Shown: positions 44,638-55,595, numbered from the stretch's first letter. The stretch: 64,000 nt of DNA from Arthrobacter tumbae (GCF_016907495.1 NZ_JAFBCC010000001.1:3596001-3660000), one strand, 5' to 3'. Notes: a model not told the origin generated them from the letters alone. Program-made: numbers and translations.

Positions 44638-44799
44638 GGTGCAATTCTCTCATCCGCACGCTTCTTCCCTCATCCGCCCGGTTGAGGCTGAACGCCGCGC
44701 AGTCTAATGTCGGTGATGGTCCCACTGAAGGCATGCTGCCGGATGAGGCGGGAACCGCCCAGGCACAGCGCCGTGTAGTACAAGGAGCCAACCATCACC

Positions 44800-45756
44800 A
44801 TGTCCGTCCAGCCCGCGCAGGATCCCACCGCCGCCCTTGTGAGCCTTCTCGACCTGGACGGTGCCGCAGGAGCCCAGACGGATGAGGAGATCTTCGTTGC
44901 GACTCCGGTGAAGCAGCCGGGCAAGCGCGTCTTCGGAGGGCAGGTGCTCGCCCAGGCTTTGATGGCTTCGATCCGGACTGTGGAATCGGTCCGCTTCGTA
45001 CACTCGATGCACGGCTACTTCCTGAGGGCCGGCGATGCCACCCTGCCGATCACTTTCGGGGTCCAGCGACTGCGTGACGGACGCTCATTCTCCGCGCGAC
45101 GGGTCCACGCGTACCAGAACGGCGTGCCCATTCTGTCAATGATCGCTTCCTTCCAGCAACCAGACGACGGAATCACACACCAGGAGCTCATGCCGGCCGG
45201 CATTCCGGAGCCGGAGTCTCTTCCCTCGACGGCGGATCTCCTGGGCCGTTTCGATCATCCGGTCGCGAAAGCGTGGGCCTATGATCGCCCTTTCGACATC
45301 CGCCATATCGACTCCCCGCTCTATGTCGAGAACACAGGATCGAATGAACCCGTGAACGCCGTCTGGATGAAGACGTTCGGGGCGATGCCCACCGATCCCG
45401 CGATGCACCAGGCTGCTCTCGCTTACGCGAGCGACTACACGCTGCTCGAATCGATTCTGCGCCCGCACGGACTCACCTGGATCCATCCGGGAATGAGTGT
45501 GGCGAGTCTCGACCACGCGATGTGGTGGCATCGCCCGGTGCGCGTCGATGAATGGCTGCTGTACGTGCAGGCCTCCCCTAGCGCATCGGGTGCCCGTGGG
45601 CTGGCGCTCGGGAAGATCTATAACCGGACCGGAGATCTCGTTGCAACTGTTGCGCAGGAGGGCATGATCCGCGTGCCTGACGACGCCGGCAGCAAACTGA
45701 AGGGCGCGGTGCAAAAGAAGCTGATGGATCAGAAAATGCGTCGCTGGAAGAACTGA
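44800..45756 (+). CDS. tesB: Acyl-CoA thioesterase II (TesB)
   Basis: Hydrolyses acyl-CoA to free fatty acid and CoA. 318 residues, double hot-dog fold. N-terminal half has FVATPVKQPGKRVFGGQVLAQAL and FVHSMHGYFLRAGD; C-terminal half has the catalytic Asp in SLDHAMWWHRP and ARGLALGKIYNRTGDLVATVAQEGMIR. ATG 44800 has AAGGAG upstream. Convergent with ettA across a weak terminator. Confidence 0.95.
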   Translation: MSVQPAQDPTAALVSLLDLDGAAGAQTDEEIFVATPVKQPGKRVFGGQVLAQALMASIRTVESVRFVHSMHGYFLRAGDATLPITFGVQRLRDGRSFSARRVHAYQNGVPILSMIASFQQPDDGITHQELMPAGIPEPESLPSTADLLGRFDHPVAKAWAYDRPFDIRHIDSPLYVENTGSNEPVNAVWMKTFGAMPTDPAMHQAALAYASDYTLLESILRPHGLTWIHPGMSVASLDHAMWWHRPVRVDEWLLYVQASPSASGARGLALGKIYNRTGDLVATVAQEGMIRVPDDAGSKLKGAVQKKLMDQKMRRWKN

Positions 45757-45769
45757 CGTCCGTGCCTTA

Positions 45770-45812
45770 ACTGACGGAGGGAACGCGCAGTCCGCACGCT
45801 CCCTCAGTCAGT
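45770..45812. terminator. Hairpin between tesB and ettA
   Basis: 13-bp stem (45770-45782 with 45800-45812) with one mismatch. No clear T tract. Convergent genes make termination plausible. Confidence 0.5.
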
Positions 45813-45826
45813 GGTGTATCCCGCTC

Positions 45827-47509
<1,683 letters not shown>

Positions 47510-47515
47510 ACTACA

Positions 47516-47521
47516 AGGCTA
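47516..47521 (-). promoter_or_regulatory. -10 box of leaderless ettA promoter
   Basis: TAGCCT on the minus strand, 6 nt before ATG 47509. Confidence 0.55.
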
Positions 47522-47582
47522 CGGCGTGAAGACGCCTAGAACATATTCGACCGCTCCCGGTGTTGACCGCGGCTTGGGGCTG

Positions 47583-48077
47583 CTACCGCTGATCCCCGAC
47601 GAAGCACAGGCCGTTGGAAAGAACAGGAAGCTGCGTGACTGTCGAGGCGCCGCTACGGATGTGCCCGAAAACGCAGGTCTCTCCAAACGGCGCGGCCGCA
47701 GTCATTGCGTCCACCTCAAGACCAGTTGGAGTGGTGTCAATGGACACCTCGACGGAATCCGGGTCCGCCCCCGCCGACTCGAAGGCAGCCCGCAGCGCTT
47801 CCGCCTCCGGATTGGCTGTCTCGGCCGCCAACAAAGTCAGGGAATCCTCAAGACCGGCAGTGAAAGCATCAACTGTGGACGGATTGGGAGCAGCCGATAC
47901 TGCAGGATCCGGGCTTTGCACCACCGGTGCCACTCGTAGAGCCTGAGACGGGCTTCCGGCAGCGTCAGTGCCGCAGCCACCCGCGGCGAGCACGATGCCC
48001 ACACAGAGGAAGCACAGCAGTGCAGCTGAACGTGCTCTCCGGATGTCGATCCCCGCCGCTCCCTGATGTCCCCGCAT
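47583..48077 (-). CDS. Putative lipoprotein, DUF6993 family
   Basis: 164 residues. N-terminal basic stretch, hydrophobic AALLCFLCVGIVLAA and a lipobox-like AAGGC, giving a lipidated secreted protein after cleavage. The mature part is 70 residues of Ala/Pro/Ser linker followed by a compact domain (EALRAAFESAGADPDSVEVSID ... ETCVFGHI ... SNGLCFVGDQR) with a cysteine pair. Recalled as DUF6993. Start at ATG 48077 (MRGHQGAAG); the frame is open 39 codons upstream in the ssb end. Follows ssb by 34 bp, same strand; function unknown. Confidence 0.75.
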   Translation of the reverse strand: MRGHQGAAGIDIRRARSAALLCFLCVGIVLAAGGCGTDAAGSPSQALRVAPVVQSPDPAVSAAPNPSTVDAFTAGLEDSLTLLAAETANPEAEALRAAFESAGADPDSVEVSIDTTPTGLEVDAMTAAAPFGETCVFGHIRSGASTVTQLPVLSNGLCFVGDQR

Positions 48078-48111
48078 GCGGTAATTCTGCCACGACGCTG
48101 CCGGAAACCAT

Positions 48112-48663
48112 CTAGAAGGGTACCGAGGCCAGTTCCCTCTCCCCGCCGGCTTCTGCGTCGGCCGGGTCATCCGAGGGGTCAGGCGACGCCTCAACGGCCG
48201 TTCCCGGTGCGCCGTAACCCGGCGTGGACATCTCGCCAGTGGCGTAGTTCACGCCGTCGATCTCGTCATCTGCACCAGCCTGCACCGCAGGATCATTTCG
48301 GTCTGCACTTGACCTCCGGAAACTGGCTGTGCCGAACAAGAGATCATGCCCAGCCGAATCTGCATCGATCTCAACGGTAGTACCGCTCTTTCCCTCGTCA
48401 TTGATCCATGTTCGAACCCGAAGCTTGCCCGTGACGAGGACGCGGTCGCCCTTCTGCAGGCTCACTCCCGCGTTGGTGGCCAACTGCCGGAACATTGACA
48501 CCGAATACCAGTTGGTGTCGCCATCCACCCACGCATTGGTCTTCTTGTCGAAGTAGCGATCAGTGCTACCCAGCCTGAATTTGGCGATCGGCAGTCCGCT
48601 GCCGGCTACCGCGCACTTGACTTCGGTTCCCACGAAACCGCGGATGGTCACATAGTTGCTCAT
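48112..48663 (-). CDS. ssb: Single-stranded DNA-binding protein (SSB paralogue)
   Basis: 183-residue OB-fold SSB: N-terminal SNYVTIRGFVGTEVKCAV, ssDNA-binding TDRYFDKKTNAWVDGDTNWYSV, KGDRVLVTGKLRVRTW. The C-terminal tail ends in ERELASVPF rather than the acidic DDDIPF-type tip that recruits partner proteins, so this is probably a secondary SSB rather than the replicative one. ATG 48663 (second of a tandem ATG pair) is 7 nt after AAGGG; ATG 48666 is the alternative. Confidence 0.9.
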   Translation of the reverse strand: MSNYVTIRGFVGTEVKCAVAGSGLPIAKFRLGSTDRYFDKKTNAWVDGDTNWYSVSMFRQLATNAGVSLQKGDRVLVTGKLRVRTWINDEGKSGTTVEIDADSAGHDLLFGTASFRRSSADRNDPAVQAGADDEIDGVNYATGEMSTPGYGAPGTAVEASPDPSDDPADAEAGGERELASVPF

Positions 48664-48848
48664 CATTCATCCCTTCAAAGAACGAGGACCGACACCGGTG
48701 CGTCGGCTAGGTCCAGTTTCTGACGGTCTGAAAAAGGCAGAGCCTGCAAATGCGGCTATGTGGGAAACCGCAGTGCAATTTGTCCGCTGTGGAGGAGATA
48801 ACGCAGACTAAGAACCGCTAAACTTGTGTGGGCAGTTCGCCCGCCCAG

Positions 48849-48921
48849 GCCCCCGTAGCTCAATGGATAGAGCAACGGCCTTCTAATCCGTAGGTTGCGC
48901 GTTCGAGTCGCGCCGGGGGCA
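48849..48921 (+). tRNA. tRNA-Arg (anticodon TCT)
   Basis: Acceptor GCCCCCG/CGGGGGC, discriminator A, anticodon loop CTTCTAA. No encoded CCA. A -10-like TAAACT lies at 48819-48824. Ends 6 nt from the convergent DUF3224 stop. Confidence 0.94.
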
Positions 48922-48926
48922 CCGGA

Positions 48927-49337
48927 TCATCCCGGGAATGTCACTCGCAGTTCAAGATAATGCTGGCCCGCAACATCCTGCGAGTATTCCACGCGGCCAG
49001 CGATTCCCTCCAGCTCATCAGTCCCTGACCCAGGGATGATGTGTCCGGAACTGGCCGCTGCGTTTCCTTCAGCCAGCCCCCAGTGCTGGACGATCACGCT
49101 TCCGCGCCGGCCAAGCACGCTGCCAGTGAATACTTCTGATGCCACATAACCGGCTCCCCTGTTATTGCCGGCCATGAGCAGTTCAGCGACCGAAGAACCT
49201 TCGATATCGCCGGCGAACTCCTTGGTGGCACGGACGCGCGTCAATTCACTGTCCACACCTTCCACCGAATATGACTCAGGTTCCCACTGCGAAATATCGA
49301 ATGCCGCCCGTACAACCTGTTCCTGCAGTTCGCTCAT
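48927..49337 (-). CDS. DUF3224 family protein
   Basis: 136 residues. Family-like features: EVFTGSVLGRRGSVIVQHWG, GNAAASSGHIIPGSGTDELEGIAGRVEYS, and strand-rich pattern suggesting a small beta-barrel. ATG 49337 is preceded by GGGAGG. Function unknown; ligand-binding barrel is only a fold-level inference. Confidence 0.82.
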   Translation of the reverse strand: MSELQEQVVRAAFDISQWEPESYSVEGVDSELTRVRATKEFAGDIEGSSVAELLMAGNNRGAGYVASEVFTGSVLGRRGSVIVQHWGLAEGNAAASSGHIIPGSGTDELEGIAGRVEYSQDVAGQHYLELRVTFPG

Positions 49338-49389
49338 CCTCCCAGTATTGCGGCATCAGGCGCGCTGCGCATGTTCGCGAGACCGGTGT

Positions 49390-50904
49390 CTATCGGCTAA
49401 GCGGGAGCTGATCCGTTGGCCGTGACCCTCGAAAGAGCGTCTTCGTCCGCGGATCGAGCAGCACGAGATAGGCCGCAAACGCCACCCCTACCACCGCGGC
49501 AATCTGACGTGCCGTGCCGAGATCCAGTTCAATGTAGGGGAATATGTCCAGTTGGTCGGAGATCGCGTAGATCATGAAAAAGGAGACGAGGAAGTAGAGC
49601 ACCTTCACCTGCCAGTCGTCCCTGATCCCGGTCACGGCGAACAGCGGAATCAGCCATACGACGTACCAGGACTGGATCATCGGGGCCAGAAGCACGACGG
49701 CGGTGAGCGACAGCGCCAGCCGACGGATCAGGTGGGCATGGTCCCCCCTGAGAACGAACCAGGCGATCAGTACCAGCGACACCACCGTGCCGATCCTGTG
49801 GACGACATCCGCCCACGACCAGCCGTCGAAACCGAGGGCGTCTCCGGTGAGAGCAACGATCATGCCGAGGAACCCGACCGGCGCATACCAGATCCACACA
49901 CTCCCGGGGGTGCTGAGCGCGCCGACCCACCCGAAGCCGAAACCGTTCAGGATCCCGAGTATCCACAGGATTCCCAGGGACATCCCTGCCGTGATGGCCC
50001 AGTAGAGGAACTTGCGTGGCCAACTCGCGTCGCGACCGGCCCACATCAGTCCGATGAACGGAAGGAATATCAGCGTGATTGGCTTGATGCCGATGGACAG
50101 TGTGACCAGCAGGATCGACGTGACGTAACGTCCCTTCGCTGCGAAGTAGAGGCCGGCCACGGCGAGACCCACCATCAGGGAGTCGTTATGAATACTGGCC
50201 ACGAAGTTCGTCAGGAAGAGCGGGTTGGCAACGGTGAGCCACAACGCCCGGTTCGGATTGACGCCGTGCAGTTCGGCGAGCCGCGGCACGTAGTACACGC
50301 ACAACGCAACACCGATGAGTGCGAGCAGGCGAAAGAGCAGGATGGACAGGTCCGGCTGCCCTCCGGTTGCACGAACCACCAGCTCTTCCAGCCAAAGGAA
50401 GATGGGACCGTACGGAGTTGGGCTCTGTGCCCACAGGTCATCCGCTCCGATCTGCAGATAGTTGGAGATCTGGGAATAGCCGTCCTCGTAGGGGTTGAGC
50501 CCTGCGACCATCACCTGGCCCTGGGCGATATACGCGAAAACATCCCTGCTGAACAGGGGAAGCGCGAAGCACATAGGCGCGGCCCAGGCGAGGGTTGCCG
50601 CCAGAATTGTCCGGTGCGTCTCCGGTCCCCATCCCTGCAGGCGTTGACCGAGTCTCAGCCATGACCTGACGAGGAGCATCCCGCCCACAGCAAGCAGGAG
50701 GACGGAAAGGACTGCGCCAACCGGTTCGAAGCGTAACCAGATGATCGCCGGCACCTGACGGAGCTCCCTGGAAGCCAGCGAAAGCCAGCCAACGCCGAAC
50801 GATCCAACAAGCATGAGCATGGAACCAATGAAGCCCTGGATAATCGCAATCCTGGGGCGCCCGATATGCGCGGTCACAACAGAAGCAGGCGCGGGGGCGG
50901 TCAT
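49390..50904 (-). CDS. Polyprenol-phosphomannose-dependent alpha-1,6-mannosyltransferase (MptB-like GT-C)
   Basis: 504 residues, about a dozen hydrophobic segments. GT-C glycosyltransferase pattern: first large loop with FSRDVFAYIAQGQVMVAGLNPYEDG carrying the Asp typical of the catalytic loop, IGVALCVYYVPRLAE, LTVANPLFLTNFVASIHNDSL and GIKPITLIFLPFIG. It resembles MptB, which extends the mannan core of lipomannan/lipoarabinomannan-like glycolipids at the outer face of the membrane. Start ATG 50904. No glycan genes are adjacent, so the acceptor is inferred. Confidence 0.8.
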   Translation of the reverse strand: MTAPAPASVVTAHIGRPRIAIIQGFIGSMLMLVGSFGVGWLSLASRELRQVPAIIWLRFEPVGAVLSVLLLAVGGMLLVRSWLRLGQRLQGWGPETHRTILAATLAWAAPMCFALPLFSRDVFAYIAQGQVMVAGLNPYEDGYSQISNYLQIGADDLWAQSPTPYGPIFLWLEELVVRATGGQPDLSILLFRLLALIGVALCVYYVPRLAELHGVNPNRALWLTVANPLFLTNFVASIHNDSLMVGLAVAGLYFAAKGRYVTSILLVTLSIGIKPITLIFLPFIGLMWAGRDASWPRKFLYWAITAGMSLGILWILGILNGFGFGWVGALSTPGSVWIWYAPVGFLGMIVALTGDALGFDGWSWADVVHRIGTVVSLVLIAWFVLRGDHAHLIRRLALSLTAVVLLAPMIQSWYVVWLIPLFAVTGIRDDWQVKVLYFLVSFFMIYAISDQLDIFPYIELDLGTARQIAAVVGVAFAAYLVLLDPRTKTLFRGSRPTDQLPLSR

Positions 50905-51083
50905 TACGGGTGGGTCCGATCGTCAGTCTGACAGGGCGGTGCAATAAAGAATCGAGGTCGCTCGATTTTATCATTCACGCACCCTGATGCCGCGGCATGG
51001 CGCGGACGGGCAGCAGCTGACAAGAACGCCATGAACCGAACCGGCCTTTCGCGAGCGTAAACGGGCGGCCGCCGATAACCCGG

Positions 51084-51089
51084 TACATT
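51084..51089 (+). promoter_or_regulatory. -10 box of leaderless orn promoter
   Basis: TACATT exactly 6 nt before GTG 51096. Confidence 0.55.
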
Positions 51090-51095
51090 TGTCGG

Positions 51096-51704
51096 GTGCC
51101 GATAACAAGTGAACCCATCGTCTGGATCGACTGTGAGATGACGGGCCTGGATCCCGTCGCCGATGCCCTGATTGAGGTGGCGGTCATAGTCACCGATTCC
51201 GAGCTGAACATGCTCGGCGAGGGCGTCGACGTCGTCATTGCACCGCCTCCCGGCGCACTGGAGTCCATGGGCGACTTCGTGCGCACCATGCATACCGCGT
51301 CCGGCCTGTTGGAAGAGCTGCCGTCCGGAGTCACCATGCAGGAAGCCCAGGACCGCGTCCTGGAGTACATCACTGCGCACGTTCCGGAACCGCGGCGCGC
51401 TCAACTGGGGGGCAACTCGGTTGGGACGGACCGGGTCTTCCTCGCCCGCGACATGCCCCAGGTGGTTGAACACCTCCACTACCGGGTGGTAGACGTTTCG
51501 ACCATCAAGGAGTTGGCTCGCCGCTGGTATCCACGGGCCTACTTCCAGTCCCCGGAGAAGCGCGGCAACCACAGGGCTCTGGGCGACATCAGGGATTCGA
51601 TCCGGGAACTGCAGTATTACCGCAGCACCATCTTCGTTCCAGTTCCCGGACCCGATTCGGAGACCAGCCGGACAGCAGCGCGGGATCTGCTCCCCGAAAG
51701 CTGA
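51096..51704 (+). CDS. orn: Oligoribonuclease
   Basis: 3'-5' exonuclease that clears 2-5 nt RNA and pGpG. 202 residues. DEDDh motifs: Asp12 and Glu14 in VWIDCEMTGLD, NSVGTDRVFL with the second Asp, KELARRWYP, and HRALGDIRDSIREL with the last Asp and His. Starts at GTG 51096 (VPITSEPIV) with no ribosome site but a box at TANNNT-N6. Length typical. Confidence 0.96.
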   Translation: MPITSEPIVWIDCEMTGLDPVADALIEVAVIVTDSELNMLGEGVDVVIAPPPGALESMGDFVRTMHTASGLLEELPSGVTMQEAQDRVLEYITAHVPEPRRAQLGGNSVGTDRVFLARDMPQVVEHLHYRVVDVSTIKELARRWYPRAYFQSPEKRGNHRALGDIRDSIRELQYYRSTIFVPVPGPDSETSRTAARDLLPES

Positions 51705-51764
51705 GGGTCACCGGTCACGGACCCTGAGCGCCGGGGGCTTGCAAAAAGTGGACTGAAAAGTGTG

Positions 51765-51770
51765 TAGAAT
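51765..51770 (+). promoter_or_regulatory. -10 box of the tRNA-His promoter
   Basis: TAGAAT, 78 nt before the tRNA; TTGCAA lies 20 nt further upstream, too far for an ideal -35. Apart from this and the tRNA, 51705-52045 shows no gene. Confidence 0.45.
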
Positions 51771-51848
51771 TGTCTGCGCTGCCTCGTTCAGCCCCAGCAA
51801 GCCCGCCTCCGAGCGGTCCGCGCACGGGTTGCTTATTCGAGTCGCATG

Positions 51849-51921
51849 GTGGGTATAGCTCAGTTGGCAGAGCGCCTGGTTGTGGTCCAGGAGGTCGCGG
51901 GTTCAAACCCCGTTACTCACC
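51849..51921 (+). tRNA. tRNA-His (anticodon GTG)
   Basis: Acceptor GTGGGTA/TACTCAC (one G-T pair), anticodon stem CCTGG/CCAGG with loop TTGTGGT, discriminator C. G at 51848 serves as the extra G-1. CCA is encoded at 51922-51924. Confidence 0.95.
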
Positions 51922-52045
51922 CCATTTGGCCCGTCGGCACTAGCCGCAGGCTTCGGTGGCCGTCCTGGAATCCCGGGGCGGCCATTGGCATTTCTCACTT
52001 CGTTCAGAGGTTTGCGGAACGAAGATCAGCAGAAGGGAAGACCAT

Positions 52046-53200
52046 ATGAAACGGGCGTTGTTCGAGGAGGACCACGAACTGTTCCGCGACGTGGCGCAGG
52101 AGTTCAACGCCCGCGAGATCGCCCCGCACTACACCCAGTGGGACCGGGAACGCATCATGCCGCGCAGCATGTGGATCGCCGCAGGGCAACAGGGACTTCT
52201 GGGGCTGGCTGTGCCTGAGGAATTTGGCGGGGCAGGCATGCCCGATTACCGCTTCCGCGTGATCCTCGACGAAGAGTTTGCCCGCGCCAACCACCTCGGT
52301 GCGGGGCTGGCCCTGCACCTGCACGACGACATGGTCCTTCCTCACCTGCTTGCGTACGGCTCGGACGAGCTCAAGCAGCAGTGGCTGCCCGGTATGGTCA
52401 CCGGGGAGAAGGTTACTTCCGTAGCGTGGACCGAGCCTGGCGCCGGCAGCGACCTGCGGGGAGTACGGACCAAGGCCGTGCGCGACGGCGAAGACTGGCT
52501 GATCAGCGGACAGAAGACTTTTATTGGAAACGGAATCAGCTCAGACGCGTCGTTGGTCCTGGCCCGCACGGACGGCTCCACCGGTCGCGGCGGCAGGGAT
52601 TCCTTCTCGCTGTTCATGGTGGAGAAGGGACCGGGATACGAGACCGGCAAGCAGTTGGACAAGATGGGCCTGAAGGCCTCCGATACGTCCGAGCTTTTCT
52701 TCGACAGCGTGCGCGTTCCGGAATCGAACCTCGTGGGCCAGGCAGGGCAGGGGCTGCGGTACGTGGCCGAACAGTTGCCGCAGGGGCGCCTGGCCATCGC
52801 CGTCGCATCCTCGGCCGTGGCGCGGACCATGTACGAGGCGACCGTGCACTACACGAAGGAACGCAACGCCTTCGGCGAGCGAATCATCGACTTCCAGAAC
52901 ACACGGTTCGAACTCGCGGACATCCTGACCGAGGTCGAGGTCCTGGAAACCTATGTCGATCGGGCCGTCGTGACGTTCAATGAAGGTCAGCTTGATGCCG
53001 TCAGCGCCGCCCGGGTGAAACTATGGGCCAGCGAACGGGTGAAGTTGATCACGGATCGCTGCCTCCAACTGCACGGTGGGTACGGCTATATCCTCGAATA
53101 CCCGATCGCACAGGCGTTCCTCGCTGTCCGTCTCCTGAGCATTTTCGGCGGTACGAGTGAGATCATGCGCGAAACCGTCGGCCGTCATATCGCCCGCTAG
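52046..53200 (+). CDS. Acyl-CoA dehydrogenase
   Basis: FAD-dependent dehydrogenase of acyl-CoA, 384 residues. N-terminal helices, FAD-binding AWTEPGAGSDLRGVRT and WLISGQKTFIGNGISSDASLV, and C-terminal LQLHGGYGYILEYPIAQAF; the catalytic base matches the Glu of IFGGTSEIMRE. ATG 52046 has GAAGGGAAG upstream. Followed 25 bp later by def2, and downstream of tRNA-His. Chain-length preference not predictable. Confidence 0.94.
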   Translation: MKRALFEEDHELFRDVAQEFNAREIAPHYTQWDRERIMPRSMWIAAGQQGLLGLAVPEEFGGAGMPDYRFRVILDEEFARANHLGAGLALHLHDDMVLPHLLAYGSDELKQQWLPGMVTGEKVTSVAWTEPGAGSDLRGVRTKAVRDGEDWLISGQKTFIGNGISSDASLVLARTDGSTGRGGRDSFSLFMVEKGPGYETGKQLDKMGLKASDTSELFFDSVRVPESNLVGQAGQGLRYVAEQLPQGRLAIAVASSAVARTMYEATVHYTKERNAFGERIIDFQNTRFELADILTEVEVLETYVDRAVVTFNEGQLDAVSAARVKLWASERVKLITDRCLQLHGGYGYILEYPIAQAFLAVRLLSIFGGTSEIMRETVGRHIAR

Positions 53201-53225
53201 TCACCGGAGCAAGGAAGAGTCCCCT

Positions 53226-53795
53226 ATGCCTGTCCGTCCCATCACCATCGCCGGCGAACCCGTGCTGCATCAGCGGGCCGTCGACGTCGAACAATTTGAC
53301 GATGAGCTGCGCTCCCTCATTTCAGACATGTACGAGACGATGGACGAGGCTAATGGTGTTGGTCTCGCCGCACCGCAGATCGGGGTGGGCCTGCGCATCT
53401 TCGTCTACGGCATGGCGAACGACGACGACGTTCCCGCTCGTGGGGTCCTGGTCAATCCCACACTGGTCTCCACGAAGGTTTCCGGCGCCGAGCCGGACGA
53501 GGAAGAGTCGGAGGGATGCCTCTCCTTCCCGGGAGAGTCCTTTCCGCTGAAGCGTGCAGAGTGGGTGAAGGTCAACGGGTTCGACGGCGAGGGCAACCCG
53601 GTGGAGTTCGAGGCAACCGGATGGTTTGCGCGCGTCATGCAGCACGAGTTCGATCACCTGAACGGCACGCTCTATGTTGACCGGTTGAATGCACAGTACT
53701 CGCGGAAGGCGAGGAAAGCCGCCAAGGTCAACGGGTGGGGTCAGCCTGGATTGACCTGGATGCCGGGCGTCGATCCGGACCCGTTCGGCCACTAG
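53226..53795 (+). CDS. def: Peptide deformylase (second copy)
   Basis: 189 residues from ATG 53226 (MPVRPITIAGEPVLHQRAVDV). Motifs GVGLAAPQIG, EGCLSFPGE and QHEFDHLNG are all intact, so it should be active; the C-terminal tail after HLNGTLYVDRL is longer than in the first copy and ends GVDPDPFGH, as in typical actinobacterial Def. GGAAGAG precedes the start. Probably co-transcribed with the acyl-CoA dehydrogenase. Ends overlapping the convergent MFS gene by 4 bp. Confidence 0.95.
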   Translation: MPVRPITIAGEPVLHQRAVDVEQFDDELRSLISDMYETMDEANGVGLAAPQIGVGLRIFVYGMANDDDVPARGVLVNPTLVSTKVSGAEPDEEESEGCLSFPGESFPLKRAEWVKVNGFDGEGNPVEFEATGWFARVMQHEFDHLNGTLYVDRLNAQYSRKARKAAKVNGWGQPGLTWMPGVDPDPFGH

Positions 53796-55060
53796 TCAGC
53801 CGGCAGCGGCTCGCGGGCGAGGTCTTCGAGGCGATCCACCGAACGCAGCGACCCGAAGAGCGCCACAATCGGTGCTGTTGCAGCCAGCAGGACACCCACC
53901 AGCACGGCTGATGTTATGCCGAACACTTCGGCAAGGACTCCGCCGAGGATACTGGCGACGCCGAGCATGCCCCAACTGACCATCCTCGTTGCAGCTCCCA
54001 GCCGTCCCATCATCGCCGGCGGACAGACACGCTGACGAAAGCTTGTGCCAACGACGATGTTCAGCGCTATCGATACGCCCATAACAAACATCCCGACCAG
54101 TCCGATCACCATTCCCGGACCCGGAGTCATGATGAGCAGCGACGCGTACCCCAGTACGCCAGGGACCATTGACCACCGCCACACCGGTCCGGAACCCAAT
54201 CGGTCGGTGAGCCGTTTGGCGCTGAGCCCGCCCACAGCCCCTCCCACTGAGGTTGCAGCCATCAGCAGGCCGAGCCAGATCTCCGACTCCTGCAGCACCC
54301 GAACAACCAACAGCACCATCAGTGAGGCGACCATGCTGCCGCCGAGGTTCCATAGCGCTGCGTTGAAGAGGATTGCCCGAAGCGGCGCCGTGCTGAAGGT
54401 GTACCGCAGCCCGTCCACCATCTCCGCGAAGATGCGCCGCTCCCCCGCAGCGATGGGCTTCTCCTCAATGCGCAAGGACGAGATTGCCGCCAGTGAGGCG
54501 AACGACGCCCCCACCTGCACAAGAAGTGTGTTGGAGGCTCCCATCACTACAGCGAGCCACCCCGCGATGCCCCTTCCCGCGGCATCCGCGGAGGCGCCGG
54601 ACGCCGTGATGATGCCGTTTCCCTCCACCAGCTCGTCCCCGGAGAGCGCCTGCTGCACCAACGCCTGATCCGCCAGGCTGAAGAAGACCGATGACAACCC
54701 GGCTATGAATGCAACAACGAACAGGTGGGTGACCGTAAGCATTCCGAACCAGTAGGCAACAGGCAGCGTCGCAAGTGACATTATCCGTGCCACAAGGGAC
54801 CAGACAATGACAGGCTTGCGCTTCCAGCGGTCAACCCATACTCCAATGGGCAGCCCGAAGAGCAGCCAGGGCAGGAATGCCATGCCGGCGAGGGCGGCCA
54901 CCGCAAAGTCGCTGGCGGCGAGCTCCACCGCGGCGATGATGGGCAGGGCTACAGCTGCAACGGCAGTGCCGAACACGCCGACCGTGGCCGATAACCACAG
55001 GGCCCTGAAGTTCGGATTGCGACGCACCAGGGAGCCTCTGGGTGCAGTCGTCTCGGCCAT
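53792..55060 (-). CDS. MFS transporter
   Basis: 422 residues with about 12 hydrophobic segments. N-terminal RNPNFRALWLSATVGVFGTAV and LPIGVWVDRWKRKPVIVWS (loop 2-3 motif A) fit MFS drug or metabolite exporters of the MFS_3/enterobactin-exporter-like group. TACGCT lies 6 nt before ATG 55060, so the mRNA is probably leaderless. Substrate unknown. Confidence 0.9.
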   Translation of the reverse strand: MAETTAPRGSLVRRNPNFRALWLSATVGVFGTAVAAVALPIIAAVELAASDFAVAALAGMAFLPWLLFGLPIGVWVDRWKRKPVIVWSLVARIMSLATLPVAYWFGMLTVTHLFVVAFIAGLSSVFFSLADQALVQQALSGDELVEGNGIITASGASADAAGRGIAGWLAVVMGASNTLLVQVGASFASLAAISSLRIEEKPIAAGERRIFAEMVDGLRYTFSTAPLRAILFNAALWNLGGSMVASLMVLLVVRVLQESEIWLGLLMAATSVGGAVGGLSAKRLTDRLGSGPVWRWSMVPGVLGYASLLIMTPGPGMVIGLVGMFVMGVSIALNIVVGTSFRQRVCPPAMMGRLGAATRMVSWGMLGVASILGGVLAEVFGITSAVLVGVLLAATAPIVALFGSLRSVDRLEDLAREPLPAD

Positions 55061-55066
55061 TCACTT

Positions 55067-55072
55067 AGCGTA
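55067..55072 (-). promoter_or_regulatory. -10 box of leaderless MFS transporter promoter
   Basis: TACGCT on the minus strand, 6 nt before ATG 55060. Confidence 0.55.
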
Positions 55073-55193
55073 ATGGAACGTCTCTGGTGATAAGCCCGGT
55101 TGTGGATGACCTGTGGGGAACGGGACATTCACTCTTGACGAAACACCGCGACCGATGGACCATGCCGAGCCGGCGGAACAAAACCTGCGGGAA

Positions 55194-55585
55194 GTGGATG
55201 GGTTGGCCGATACGCCGGGTTCTGTCCTGCGGATCCGTGAGGACCTGCAGTGGCGGCCATCCATCTACGAACGCCGTTGCCGACGCCCTCCAGCGGCCTA
55301 CCCGGACACTCGGGCGGGCAGCCCTCGATCGTGCCCTGTCTGGCCTTGCTCCGGGTGGGGTTTACCTAGCCGCTCCGGTCACCCGGTGCGCTGGTGGTCT
55401 CTTACACCACCGTTTCACCCTTACCCCGTCTGGACGAACCAGCGGGGCGGTCTATTTTCTGTGGCACTTGCCTGCGGGTTACCCCGAGTGGGCGTTACCC
55501 ACCACCCTGCCGTGCGGAGCCCGGACGTTCCTCGGGAGAAGCACGAAGAGCGCTTCCCACGCGGCCGCCTGGCCAACCCATCCAC
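55194..55585 (-). ncRNA. rnpB: RNase P RNA (bacterial type A)
   Basis: Catalytic RNA of RNase P, about 392 nt. The ends pair perfectly over 15 bp (P1: 55571-55585 with 55194-55208). On the minus strand the P4 5' strand GAGGAACGTCCGGGCT, ACAGAAAATAGACCGCC, GGTAAGGGTGAAACGG and the 3' P4 partner ACAGAACCCGGCGTA are all present. Several frames of up to 200 codons cross it but are not genes. Confidence 0.97.
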
Positions 55586-55589
55586 ACCG

Positions 55590-55595
55590 ATTCTA
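55590..55595 (-). promoter_or_regulatory. -10 box of the rnpB promoter
   Basis: TAGAAT on the minus strand, which puts initiation at about 55585, the 5' end of the RNase P RNA. Confidence 0.55.

Noticed and set aside
49552..50664. 370-codon plus-strand frame opposite the mannosyltransferase gene
   Set aside because: Composition is very rich in Arg, Gln, His and Pro, as expected for the complement of hydrophobic transmembrane codons; no family resemblance.
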